The notes under the pieces: generated by a model
The model's input: only the letters and a program-made list of their open reading frames with translations
The model's database searches: none
What the model was told of the DNA's origin: nothing
Part shown: in pieces, positions 20,822 through 28,380 of the stretch
Layout of the letters: each line of letters opens with the position of its first letter
Numbering within the stretch: position 1 is the first letter of the stretch
Source of the DNA: Pseudomonas sp. DTU12.3
Lineage (GTDB): Bacteria > Pseudomonadota > Gammaproteobacteria > Pseudomonadales > Pseudomonadaceae
DNA: 64,000 nt
Reading direction: 5' to 3'
Assembly (NCBI RefSeq): GCF_004124275.1
Contig: NZ_CP027218.1
Span: 3,165,501 to 3,229,500 of the forward strand
Position numbers and translations under genes: made by a program

Positions 20822-22110
20822 GTGTGCGGCTCCGGATAAGCATTGCCATAGAGGCGCAGGTCGACAACTTTCTGGTGTTTTCCCGAACGGGGATGACAGG
20901 CGAAATCCTCCCCGGCGCAGCTCGCCACTTGCAGGTTGAGTAATCCATCGGCAATCAGTTGCTCGATCAAAGGGTACTGATCGATCAGCGCCGCGCGCAG
21001 TTCTGCACTGACTTGCGTCGTGTCGAGGCGCTGCGCCGCGTGCCGCCACTTCAGGAGCAGGTCATCGCGGTTGTGCGAATGATCGAGCACCAGTTGCCAT
21101 TCACCTCCGGCAGCGATGCATTGCACGATCTCGCCGATTTCGGCGGTCAGCAGGGTCATACTGCCGACCCGCACACGCTGGCTGTCCATGCTGCGCCCCA
21201 TCAAGGCGAATTTACGCATGGGTGTGCCACAAGGTTCTTTCCAGCAGGCGAGGTCGCCCACCGGGTAGCGAATCAGCGGCATCAGGCGACGGGTGAAATT
21301 GGTGAGGACCAGGCGTCCCGTGCGCCCGCAATCCTCGATAACCTCACCGGTCTGTTCATCGAGGATTTCCACCACACTGTGGCGCTCGAGCATGCGGTGT
21401 TCGTCCAGGGCGCAGTCACGGCTACTGAAACCGATAAAACCGGCGTCGACACTGGCGTAACCGATCGAGGCGATCCGGGCGTTGGGAAAGACCCGGCGCA
21501 ACAGCAGCAATTGCCCGCCGAACAGGCTTTCGCCGCCGTAGAGCAGGGTGTCGATACCTTCAAGCGTGCGCGACTGACGCGCAAGCCATGCAGCAAACGT
21601 CAACAACTGCGCCGGTACACCGGCTAAAACGTTGATCCGGTATTGAACAATCGAATCGGCCAACACTGCAGAATCGACGTTTCCGGTAAACGGAAATTCG
21701 GTGACGGCGCTTCCCGTATGCGCGAGGGCATCGTGGACGAACACGAAACTGGCATACAGGTCGCCGACGAAAAACAGATTGGCAATGCGGTCGCCGTCAT
21801 TCAGTTGCGCGGTGAGCTGGACGCCAAAGTCGCTGACCAGTTTCTGCCATTCGTCACGGGTGAATACCGACAGTTTGCCGTTGCTGGTGGTGCCACCGGT
21901 CTTGAACACCAGCGCCTTGGCGAGGCTGCCTGTCAGTACTGACCAATGATCGAGATCGTGGCTCGATTGCCAGTAGGTGTGCGGATCAATCAGCGGCAAT
22001 TCATCGAGGCTCGCTACACAGGGCGAGACGTTGCGCAAATGTTCGCGATAGTAATTCGAATGCGTTCGGGCAAAGCCGACCAACTGGTTCAGTTCGATTG
22101 CAGCTGTCAT
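20818..22110 (-). CDS. PaaK-like adenylate-forming protein (stand-alone)
   Basis: A 430-residue member of the ANL (AMP-binding) superfamily of phenylacetate-CoA ligase type. Phosphate-binding loop FKTGGTTSNGK at residues 69-79, then LLYGGESLFGG, IGYASVDAGFIG and RLMPLIRYPVGDLACW, which hold the usual adenine and ribose contacts. It is clearly a paralogue of the C-terminal half of the preceding gene: RIANLFFVGDLY against RVMNLFFSGGLY, and YASVDAG against YGSVDAG. A role in activating a carboxylic acid as an acyl-adenylate is likely. The substrate and acceptor (CoA, carrier protein or amine) are unknown. Confidence 0.8.
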   Translation of the reverse strand: MTAAIELNQLVGFARTHSNYYREHLRNVSPCVASLDELPLIDPHTYWQSSHDLDHWSVLTGSLAKALVFKTGGTTSNGKLSVFTRDEWQKLVSDFGVQLTAQLNDGDRIANLFFVGDLYASFVFVHDALAHTGSAVTEFPFTGNVDSAVLADSIVQYRINVLAGVPAQLLTFAAWLARQSRTLEGIDTLLYGGESLFGGQLLLLRRVFPNARIASIGYASVDAGFIGFSSRDCALDEHRMLERHSVVEILDEQTGEVIEDCGRTGRLVLTNFTRRLMPLIRYPVGDLACWKEPCGTPMRKFALMGRSMDSQRVRVGSMTLLTAEIGEIVQCIAAGGEWQLVLDHSHNRDDLLLKWRHAAQRLDTTQVSAELRAALIDQYPLIEQLIADGLLNLQVASCAGEDFACHPRSGKHQKVVDLRLYGNAYPEPHT

Positions 22111-22158
22111 GGTGTTCTCTTTAACTAATGGCGCCAGGCCGGGTACGGTTACTGCACT

Positions 22159-24561
22159 TCAACGGCGCGCATCGATCAATAAAGGGGTTTTGCCGCTGTG
22201 CTTGTTGCGGTGGAATAACGCCGGTGGGCAAACCTCGACCTCCAGTTTCAGCAGTCCGCTGCGCACCAGGGTTGCCAGAATGGAATAGCCTTGCAGGCGT
22301 TCGAGCACATCTGCCGGTTCGCGGGGACTGCGAAACAGCAGGCTTTCAACGCCATCAGGCGCGTGCGCCATCAGCAATTGAAATTCGGTCTGCAGATGCT
22401 CGGCCAACGTGGTCAGGCAAATGAAATCGGTGCCGATACGCACCAGCCGACCGTGTCGCTGCAACAGCTCGAAACGCGGCGATGTCAGGCCGCAAGCACA
22501 TTCGCCGGACAGCCAGCGGCCGCTGTCACCCACGTCATATCGCTGGATCGGCTGGCCTTCACGCGCCTTCGAGGTGAATAACAGTCGGCCAACTTCGTCG
22601 CCGGCAACCGGCACATCGTCATCGAACGCGACAATTTCCAGCGACTGGATATCGCTCAGCAGATGGAAAATGCCATCGCCCGTCGCGGCGCAGGCATGGC
22701 CAAGCGGGCCGGCATCGACGCTGCCATACACCGCCGAACGAATGCTTTTGACGCCGCAACTTTGCAGCAGCTCACGGCATGATTGACTGAGGTGTTCACC
22801 GCCAAGGAAGACTTTTTCGATCCCGTTGTAATCGCGCAACGTCTGCTGCTCGTTGAGGAACAAGCGGTGCAGGGTGCTCGGCATGCCAATCAACACGCTC
22901 ACGCGTTGTTCGACGATCAGTTGCGCGATTTCGTTGTAATCGTCATCGGCCGGTGCACCCATTGGCAGGTGCGTGGCGCCGAGCAATTCCAGCACTTTGG
23001 CGAAACTGAAAAAACCGCCGTACAGCCCACCGCTGAAAAACAGGTTCATCACCCGGTCGCGGCGCGGATCAAGGCCTGCGGCAAACATGCCGTCGGCGGT
23101 CGCGCGCATTTGGCGCTGGAAGTCGCGATGGCTGAAGCCGGACAAGGTCGGCGTGCCGCTGCTGCCTCCCGAGCGGAAAAACAACTGCGCAGCCGCGTTG
23201 GCAGGCCGTTCGACAAAGGCTTGTTTATCCATGATCGGCAGGTCACTGACGTCTATCGCCTGAGGCTGCGGATCGAGCGTCGCGTGAGTCGGCAGCAGCG
23301 TTGCCGGCAAGCTGACCGAGACGCGGCGGCTCAAGCGTTGCAGCGCATAGACGCCGTCATGGGGCTCGCCGTCGTAACCGTCATGAATCAAATTGATCGG
23401 TGCGATGCGCGTAACGCCAGCCGCAATCAAGGTGCGCGACAGTTCGCCGGTCTGTGCCGCAGGACACACCAGCGCGCAACTCTGCAGCACGTTGCGCCAA
23501 TCGAGCAGAACGTGTGCGAGGCGAGAGCGCGGCAGCGATTTGAGCAGCAGCGTGCGAAACAGTGGAGAGGGTGTCAGCACCTGATCGTGAGTCCAGATCA
23601 CGCGCCAGCCGGGGGCACTCCAGACCTCGGCGGTCAATCCGGAAAAACTCTGCCCGAGTCGCGTCATCGCCACCCGGCTAGTAATTTCCGAGGCTTCCTG
23701 CAGCGTCGGCAGCAACGGCGGCCAGCGTTCGGCTCGACGACTGAATGCATCTGCCAGCGCCGCACCGATTTGCTTGAGAACGCCCGGCTCGTCACTGTCG
23801 ACCAATAACCACTGGGGGCTCGAACACGCCTGCTGATCGAGGCGGCAGACTTCGTCGACGATGGCGTCCAGCGCCGCTTCGGTTGCCGAGTCGGGCGTCA
23901 TGTAGACGAAACTTATGCGATGTCCCCAGTCGATCCAGCGGCACCCGGAAGGCAGGTGTTGGCGAATCGCCTGCAGCGCCGCAGCGCCACCCCACGCGGC
24001 AACACCGTTGGCCCGTTTGCACAGTTGCGCGATTTGCGTGGTAGCTACCGGCAACACGGCGAGGTAGTGACTGAGCTGACCGCTTGGATCGCATTGCACC
24101 AGAGCGTTGAGCAAGCGGGCAGTCAGGCCTTGATCGCTGCTGCTGGGCCGTAGCCAGTTGACGTTGCCGGCCAGCAGGCTCTCCACAACTGCACAGAACG
24201 CCAGCATGGGTGCATTCGCCGGGGTGATGTGCACAACCAGCCCGAGCGGGCTCCAGTTCTCGAAGCGTGACTGCGTGTAATCGAGGCGCCGCAGAGAGCC
24301 GGGTTGATCGCCGAGCTCGCGTTCAAGTTTGCTTTGCAGCGCCTGCGGCTGGCAAAACCCGATCAAAGCCTGGCGCTGTTCTTCATCCAGCACTACGTTG
24401 CTATCGCCGCTGCGCAATTGTTCGGCAAAACGCGCCGCCGCGTGAATCACCGTGCGGCTGTGCAGCGGGTTCGCCAGATGCTGCGGCAGCGCCTGATGCA
24501 ATTGCTCCAGGGCGCTGTCGAAATCGTAATCGGCGTGCAGTTGTCCGTTGATCAAATACAT
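22159..24561 (-). CDS. LuxC-type acyl reductase fused to PaaK-like adenylating domain
   Basis: An 800-residue two-domain protein. Residues 1-430 resemble LuxC, the NADPH-dependent acyl reductase of bioluminescence: ITPANAPML at 112-120, LAGNVNWLRPSSSDQ at 130-144 and the likely thioester-forming Cys246 in DQQACSSPQ. Residues 437-800 are a PaaK-like ANL domain with phosphate loop RSGGSSGTPT at 463-472 and GSVDAGPLGH. The start at 24561 lies one base after the luxE-like stop, with GGAGAG upstream; a longer frame would overlap luxE. The fusion suggests that one polypeptide activates an acid and reduces it to an aldehyde. The substrate is unknown. Confidence 0.82.
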   Translation of the reverse strand: MYLINGQLHADYDFDSALEQLHQALPQHLANPLHSRTVIHAAARFAEQLRSGDSNVVLDEEQRQALIGFCQPQALQSKLERELGDQPGSLRRLDYTQSRFENWSPLGLVVHITPANAPMLAFCAVVESLLAGNVNWLRPSSSDQGLTARLLNALVQCDPSGQLSHYLAVLPVATTQIAQLCKRANGVAAWGGAAALQAIRQHLPSGCRWIDWGHRISFVYMTPDSATEAALDAIVDEVCRLDQQACSSPQWLLVDSDEPGVLKQIGAALADAFSRRAERWPPLLPTLQEASEITSRVAMTRLGQSFSGLTAEVWSAPGWRVIWTHDQVLTPSPLFRTLLLKSLPRSRLAHVLLDWRNVLQSCALVCPAAQTGELSRTLIAAGVTRIAPINLIHDGYDGEPHDGVYALQRLSRRVSVSLPATLLPTHATLDPQPQAIDVSDLPIMDKQAFVERPANAAAQLFFRSGGSSGTPTLSGFSHRDFQRQMRATADGMFAAGLDPRRDRVMNLFFSGGLYGGFFSFAKVLELLGATHLPMGAPADDDYNEIAQLIVEQRVSVLIGMPSTLHRLFLNEQQTLRDYNGIEKVFLGGEHLSQSCRELLQSCGVKSIRSAVYGSVDAGPLGHACAATGDGIFHLLSDIQSLEIVAFDDDVPVAGDEVGRLLFTSKAREGQPIQRYDVGDSGRWLSGECACGLTSPRFELLQRHGRLVRIGTDFICLTTLAEHLQTEFQLLMAHAPDGVESLLFRSPREPADVLERLQGYSILATLVRSGLLKLEVEVCPPALFHRNKHSGKTPLLIDARR

Positions 24562-24562
24562 A

Positions 24563-25696
24563 TCAATGCTCTCCGAGCAATTCGGCCGCAGCCATTGCGC
24601 AACTTCTGCCGGCAGTGGTGCCGGCACGGCCATGCAGTTCGAACCAGTCGGCGCTCAATCCACACCCGCAACTGGCGCCGGCATGCAGGGTGGCAAGATC
24701 ACTCATGACCACCGCATGGGCGGGGCTTGACGATATGTAGGGCGAGACGAATCCAAGCAGGCCGCGTCGGCCAAAGGGCAGGACGCTGAAGTCCACCGGA
24801 TCGCGCACATAGGCCTTGGCATACACCGGCACATGGAAGTGGTGGTGACTGCATTCGATATACGGCACCGCATGTTCGACAGCGCCGTAGCCATCACGGC
24901 AATCCGTGGTGTCGATGCCCAATTGCTGGTGGATGCGTGCATACAACTGTGCCTTGGGGACTTCCTCGCAGGCACGGGTTTTCCAGCCGCCACCAAAAAA
25001 TGCCAGTGAACCCGATGGCAATTGCAGGTCTTTCACGGTGGTTGCCTGCATGTGCTCGAGCGTCTGCCAGAGAAACGCGGGGAAACCGAAAATGCGTACC
25101 GGCAAACCCTCTTCGGCGAACGACTGCAAAGCGGCGATCACCCCGAACACGTCGAACTGATGACCATCGCCAGTGTTGCGCAAGGCATAGGCGACACGGT
25201 TGGCCTTGGCAAAGCGACACAGGAACTGGTCGGTGTACGAAGTTCCCAGGCTGATTTGCCCCTGCGGTTCATAGCTCAACAGCAGGTAGTTGCACAGCGT
25301 GTCCGGTGTGTTCCAGCCGTAATGCTGAAAAATTCGCTCAACCATGTATTGCGCACCGGCAATGCTCCTTTCGTCATAGCGCATGCGACTTTTCTGGCCG
25401 CTGGTGCCGGAGGACGTCAACTCCAGGGCGTTGTCTCCCGTTGAGCTGAGCAGCATTTGTTGCTTGAAGAAGTTGGCGAAGATCGCTGGTAAGCGCGACC
25501 AGTCTTCAAGACTGTCGAGGTCGCTTTCCTGTAAACCATTGGCCTTCAGCCAATGCCGATAGCCGGGGGTCTGCTGACAATGAAAGTGACTGATTTCGGC
25601 CATCGCCCGGTCAAACAGACCGGCCGGCACGGAATCGGCGCAATAGGGCTGCGGCAACGCACAAAGCGCATCGCCCAGGGGAAAGTGATTAATCAT
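24563..25696 (-). CDS. LuxE-like acyl-protein synthetase
   Basis: A 377-residue protein of the LuxE family, which activates a fatty acid as acyl-AMP, takes it on a cysteine and passes it to LuxC. Seen: phosphate loop TSSGTSGQKS at 94-103, VRIFGFPAFLW, FFGGGWKTR, DGYGAVEHAVPYIEC and a cysteine at residue 366, close to the C-terminus where the LuxE acyl-acceptor Cys lies. The start is ATG at 25696. The LuxC-like partner is the next gene, one base downstream, as expected for a reductase-synthetase pair. No luciferase genes are nearby. Confidence 0.85.
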   Translation of the reverse strand: MINHFPLGDALCALPQPYCADSVPAGLFDRAMAEISHFHCQQTPGYRHWLKANGLQESDLDSLEDWSRLPAIFANFFKQQMLLSSTGDNALELTSSGTSGQKSRMRYDERSIAGAQYMVERIFQHYGWNTPDTLCNYLLLSYEPQGQISLGTSYTDQFLCRFAKANRVAYALRNTGDGHQFDVFGVIAALQSFAEEGLPVRIFGFPAFLWQTLEHMQATTVKDLQLPSGSLAFFGGGWKTRACEEVPKAQLYARIHQQLGIDTTDCRDGYGAVEHAVPYIECSHHHFHVPVYAKAYVRDPVDFSVLPFGRRGLLGFVSPYISSSPAHAVVMSDLATLHAGASCGCGLSADWFELHGRAGTTAGRSCAMAAAELLGEH

Positions 25697-25736
25697 CAAT
25701 ATCCATCATCGAGAGGGGCAGAGGGAACGCACCCGG

Positions 25737-26957
25737 TCAGGTGCGCAGAACACGCTGCAACAGGGGCAGGCACAACAGGCCGCCAGAAGCGGCCCACAAG
25801 GCAAAGAGTTCGAGGCGGGTGCCACCTCCAAGCGTCGCAATCAGCCAGCCGCCAGCGCCCATGACGGCAATCGAGAGCATGCCGATCATGGCGGACACCA
25901 GACCTTTGCTGTCCTCGCTGGCAAACAGGGCGATTCGATACAGCACCGCATTGCTCATGCCCAGGCCGACCGCATATACCGCCAGCGCTGCGACCAGCAC
26001 CGGCACCGATTCATCGGTCAGCATCGAGCCGAACAGGGCCAGGAGTCCCAGGCAGTAAGGCCAGAGCGCCAGACCAATCAAGCGCGGCAGTGCGTGGGTA
26101 GGCAGCAGTCGATCAAGGAGAAGGTTGCCGACAATTACGGCGGCAAATACCGGTATCTGCCACAGGCCATATTCCACGGCAGACAAGCCTTGCCATTGCA
26201 TCAACAACAAGGGGGCAAGGCCGATCCAGGCGATCAGCGGCAAACTCATGAACCCCAGCGCAAGGCTTGCGCAAAGGAAGGTGCGGTTGCCCAGCAGCGC
26301 TGCGTAGCGTCGCAAGATCTGCCTGAAACACAGCGGCGTCGGCGGCAGATGTTTGCCGTCATTGCTCAGCACACCGATGGTTTCCGGCATGCACAGCAGC
26401 AATAGCAGCCAGGCCAGCGCTGCGGCAAACCCGAGGCCGAGAAACAGCTGTCGCCAACTCAGCCATTCCAGCAACAGGCTGCCCAACAGTGGCGCAAGCA
26501 ACGGAGACAGCAATGCAACGTTGCCGAGCAGCGCCATGAGGCGCACGGCATCGGCCTCGCGGAAAACTTCCTGCAATGCCGGATAGCTGACGGCGACGAC
26601 AAAGCCCAGGCCCATGCCTTGTATCAGGCGCAATACATTGAATGCTTCGATCGAGCGTGTCGCGATGGCTGACGAAATGGCGACCGCAAACAATGCGCAG
26701 CCGATCAACAACAAACGTCGTCGTCCATAGCGATCGGATAACGGCCCGATCAGCCATTGCAGACAGACCCCGCCGATCAGATAAAGATTGAATGCATTTG
26801 GCACATGACGTGCGTCTGCTTCGAACTCCTCAACCACGCTGAGCATCGCCGGCATGATCATGTCGCTGGCCATGTAGGTCAGAAGTTCGAAGAGGGTTAT
26901 GGCCAGGCAAAATCCAATGATTTTTACCGGCTCAAGGGCGATGAGTGTTCTCTGCAT
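25737..26957 (-). CDS. MdfA-like major facilitator superfamily exporter
   Basis: A 406-residue, 12-helix drug/proton antiporter close to E. coli MdfA. The shared features are an acidic residue in helix 1 (LFELLTYMASDMIMPAMLSVVE), motif A QWLIGPLSDRYGRRRLLL and motif C-like SPLLAPLLGSLLLEW, plus LGFMSLPLIAWIGLAP. First gene of the five-gene LuxC/LuxE-type operon, 40 bases upstream of the luxE-like gene. The likely role is export of the pathway product or self-protection. A general multidrug pump that only happens to be linked is the alternative. Confidence 0.9.
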   Translation of the reverse strand: MQRTLIALEPVKIIGFCLAITLFELLTYMASDMIMPAMLSVVEEFEADARHVPNAFNLYLIGGVCLQWLIGPLSDRYGRRRLLLIGCALFAVAISSAIATRSIEAFNVLRLIQGMGLGFVVAVSYPALQEVFREADAVRLMALLGNVALLSPLLAPLLGSLLLEWLSWRQLFLGLGFAAALAWLLLLLCMPETIGVLSNDGKHLPPTPLCFRQILRRYAALLGNRTFLCASLALGFMSLPLIAWIGLAPLLLMQWQGLSAVEYGLWQIPVFAAVIVGNLLLDRLLPTHALPRLIGLALWPYCLGLLALFGSMLTDESVPVLVAALAVYAVGLGMSNAVLYRIALFASEDSKGLVSAMIGMLSIAVMGAGGWLIATLGGGTRLELFALWAASGGLLCLPLLQRVLRT

Positions 26958-27111
26958 GACATCCTGTCTCTTTTGTCAAAAACCTGTTGCATAGCCTATG
27001 GGGGCTTGGCTGGGCGTGCTAACGGTCTGCGGAGACAGGAAATTTCAAAAAGTAGCGGGTTGTTTCGGTGCACCCTGAGCGCTTGCTGGCGGGGCTTTGA
27101 GATATCTTGAG

Positions 27112-27146
27112 GCAAAAAAATACCCGCCAGAAGGCGGGCATTTTTT
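27112..27146. terminator. bidirectional hairpin terminator
   Basis: Stem CCCGCC / GGCGGG with loop AGAA, preceded by AAAAAAA and followed by TTTTTT, so it works on both strands. It ends the small lipoprotein transcript on the minus strand and separates it from the MFS promoter region. Confidence 0.85.
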
Positions 27147-27198
27147 GCTGTTGAATCAACGGGATCAGCCATCATCCAGCGGGGCGAACAATCCTGTT

Positions 27199-27336
27199 CT
27201 ATCGATGGTAGTAGCCGGGGCCACCGCCATAGTAGCGATGGTGGTCATCGTGCCACCCGCCGTGGGGAAATATGATGCAACCACTCAAGGTCAGCACGGC
27301 AAGCAGGGGAATCAGCCAGGCGATTCGACGGAACAT
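27199..27336 (-). CDS. small lipoprotein with His/Tyr-rich tail
   Basis: A 45-residue lipoprotein precursor: a short basic start (FRR), a hydrophobic stretch and lipobox LSGC at residues 17-20. The mature part is only about 26 residues and rich in His, Tyr and Gly (HDDHHRYYGGGPGYYHR), which could bind metal. ATG at 27336 is preferred because GAGG lies 9 bases upstream; an ATG five codons earlier is possible. Such short His-rich lipoproteins are common in Pseudomonas and have no known function. Confidence 0.7.
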   Translation of the reverse strand: MFRRIAWLIPLLAVLTLSGCIIFPHGGWHDDHHRYYGGGPGYYHR

Positions 27337-27493
27337 TTCTACAATCCTCATGGTTACGCCGCCATGAAGCCAAAACTCTTCAGCGGCTGTAACATGAGAC
27401 TCCGGCAATCGCCGCGCATCCCCGAAACAAGGTATGCGCCTGGCATGCAAACGGATACAAACCGGATACATTTCAACGCTTCAGGAACCTGCA

Positions 27494-27682
27494 ATGACTC
27501 AGTCGCAACGCTTGAAATACTCGATTCTGATCGCCCTCATGGTGCTGGCAATCATGCTCGGCCTGTCCTGGCTGCAAAACACCGGGGCGATCAGTGAGAA
27601 AATGTTCCAGTACATCGCCATCAGTGTGGCGGTGGTCGTGGTAGTGATCAACGCTGTGATGCGCCGCAAGGTCAAACCCTGA
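27494..27682 (+). CDS. small two-helix inner-membrane protein
   Basis: A 62-residue protein with two hydrophobic segments (about residues 9-26 and 37-55) and a basic C-terminal end RRKVKP. AGGAA 8 bases before the ATG supports the start. I do not recognise the family; it resembles the conserved small membrane proteins of Pseudomonas. It converges on the PA2384-like regulator gene, 18 bases away. Confidence 0.65.
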   Translation: MTQSQRLKYSILIALMVLAIMLGLSWLQNTGAISEKMFQYIAISVAVVVVVINAVMRRKVKP

Positions 27683-27700
27683 CGGCGACTGCTTGATGCA

Positions 27701-28078
27701 TCACTCGTTGTCGAGAATTGCAGCAGCCTGCGGGTGCAGGCTGTAGCTCTTGTCGGCGTTGATGGTGATCACGCCTTCGGCGCACAAACGCTTCAATACT
27801 TCGCGCACGCTGAGAAACGACAGCGGAATGTCCAGATCGAGCAATTGGCTGTGCACGCCACGCACGCCAAGGCGACGATTGCCATGCGCAGCGCTCAACA
27901 GCGCGTCGATGACCTTCAGACGAATCAGGCTGGTGCGCAGGCCGAAACTCTTCAGCAGCAGGCGGATTCGTTCATTGCCGTGGCGCTCGATCCTTTGTCC
28001 GAAATCGCTGGCGCTCGGCCCCATGGAAGCTCCTTGTGGCGCCTGGCTACCTTCCGTTGGTAGTTGCGAGTTGTACAT
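27701..28078 (-). CDS. Fur-fold winged-helix regulator, PA2384-like
   Basis: A 125-residue protein. Residues 35-115 form a winged helix like the DNA-binding half of Fur (GLRTSLIRLKVIDALLSA, then LSFLSVREVLKRLCAEGVI), but the metal-binding dimerisation domain of Fur is missing. AAGGAG lies 8 bases upstream of the start. It is divergent from pvdQ, the same arrangement as PA2384-pvdQ in P. aeruginosa; PA2384 has been reported to affect the iron-starvation response. A role in iron-dependent control of siderophore genes is therefore likely but inferred. How it would sense iron without the metal sites is unclear. Confidence 0.7.
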   Translation of the reverse strand: MYNSQLPTEGSQAPQGASMGPSASDFGQRIERHGNERIRLLLKSFGLRTSLIRLKVIDALLSAAHGNRRLGVRGVHSQLLDLDIPLSFLSVREVLKRLCAEGVITINADKSYSLHPQAAAILDNE

Positions 28079-28380
28079 GCGGTGACTCCTTTTCAGGACC
28101 TGATCAGGAAAGGGTTTTTTGTGCTCTCTCTAAACAAGACGTTTCAGCACGACAAATCATGAAGGGCAATATGTAGAAAATTTGTCGCTGATTTGTCGTT
28201 TCCCCGTAATCACAGCTCCAGATAGCTGTCGACCTGGCTAAATTTTTTTTCGCCGATTCGTTTCCTGAACAGCTGCATTGCGCCCAGGCGCGTGCATGGA
28301 TTTCAGATCGGACCCGGCGAAATGCGTGCTTTCCTACGTCTTGCGCGGGCCGATCCTTGCCTTATCGATCAGGAGCGAGT
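28079..28380. other. 302-base divergent promoter region of pvdQ and PA2384-like gene
   Basis: This holds the ribosome-binding sites of both flanking genes and, about 120 bases before pvdQ, a candidate PvdS box (28237-28261). A partly palindromic, AT-rich stretch around 28145-28200 (GACAAATCATG...TTTGTCGCTGATTTGTCG) contains three near-copies of ATTTGTC or its complement and may bind a regulator. No other gene seen. Confidence 0.55.
28237..28261 (+). promoter_or_regulatory. candidate PvdS iron-starvation (IS) box for pvdQ
   Basis: GCTAAAT followed by a 15-base spacer and CGT matches the PvdS-type promoter TAAAT-N16-CGT apart from one base of spacing. It lies 120 bases upstream of the pvdQ start. 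In P. aeruginosa pvdQ is controlled by the sigma factor PvdS, so a box is expected here. Confidence 0.6.

Noticed and set aside
20818..25696. Bioluminescence (lux) operon
   Set aside because: The LuxC- and LuxE-like genes suggested it, but luxA, luxB, luxD and luxG are absent from the operon and the reductase is fused to a PaaK-like domain.
26958..27111. A TTGACA-like -35 box (26978-26983, minus strand) before the MFS gene
   Set aside because: A 17-base spacer would put the -10 box inside the start codon region, so it cannot drive the operon from there; the true promoter is not identified.
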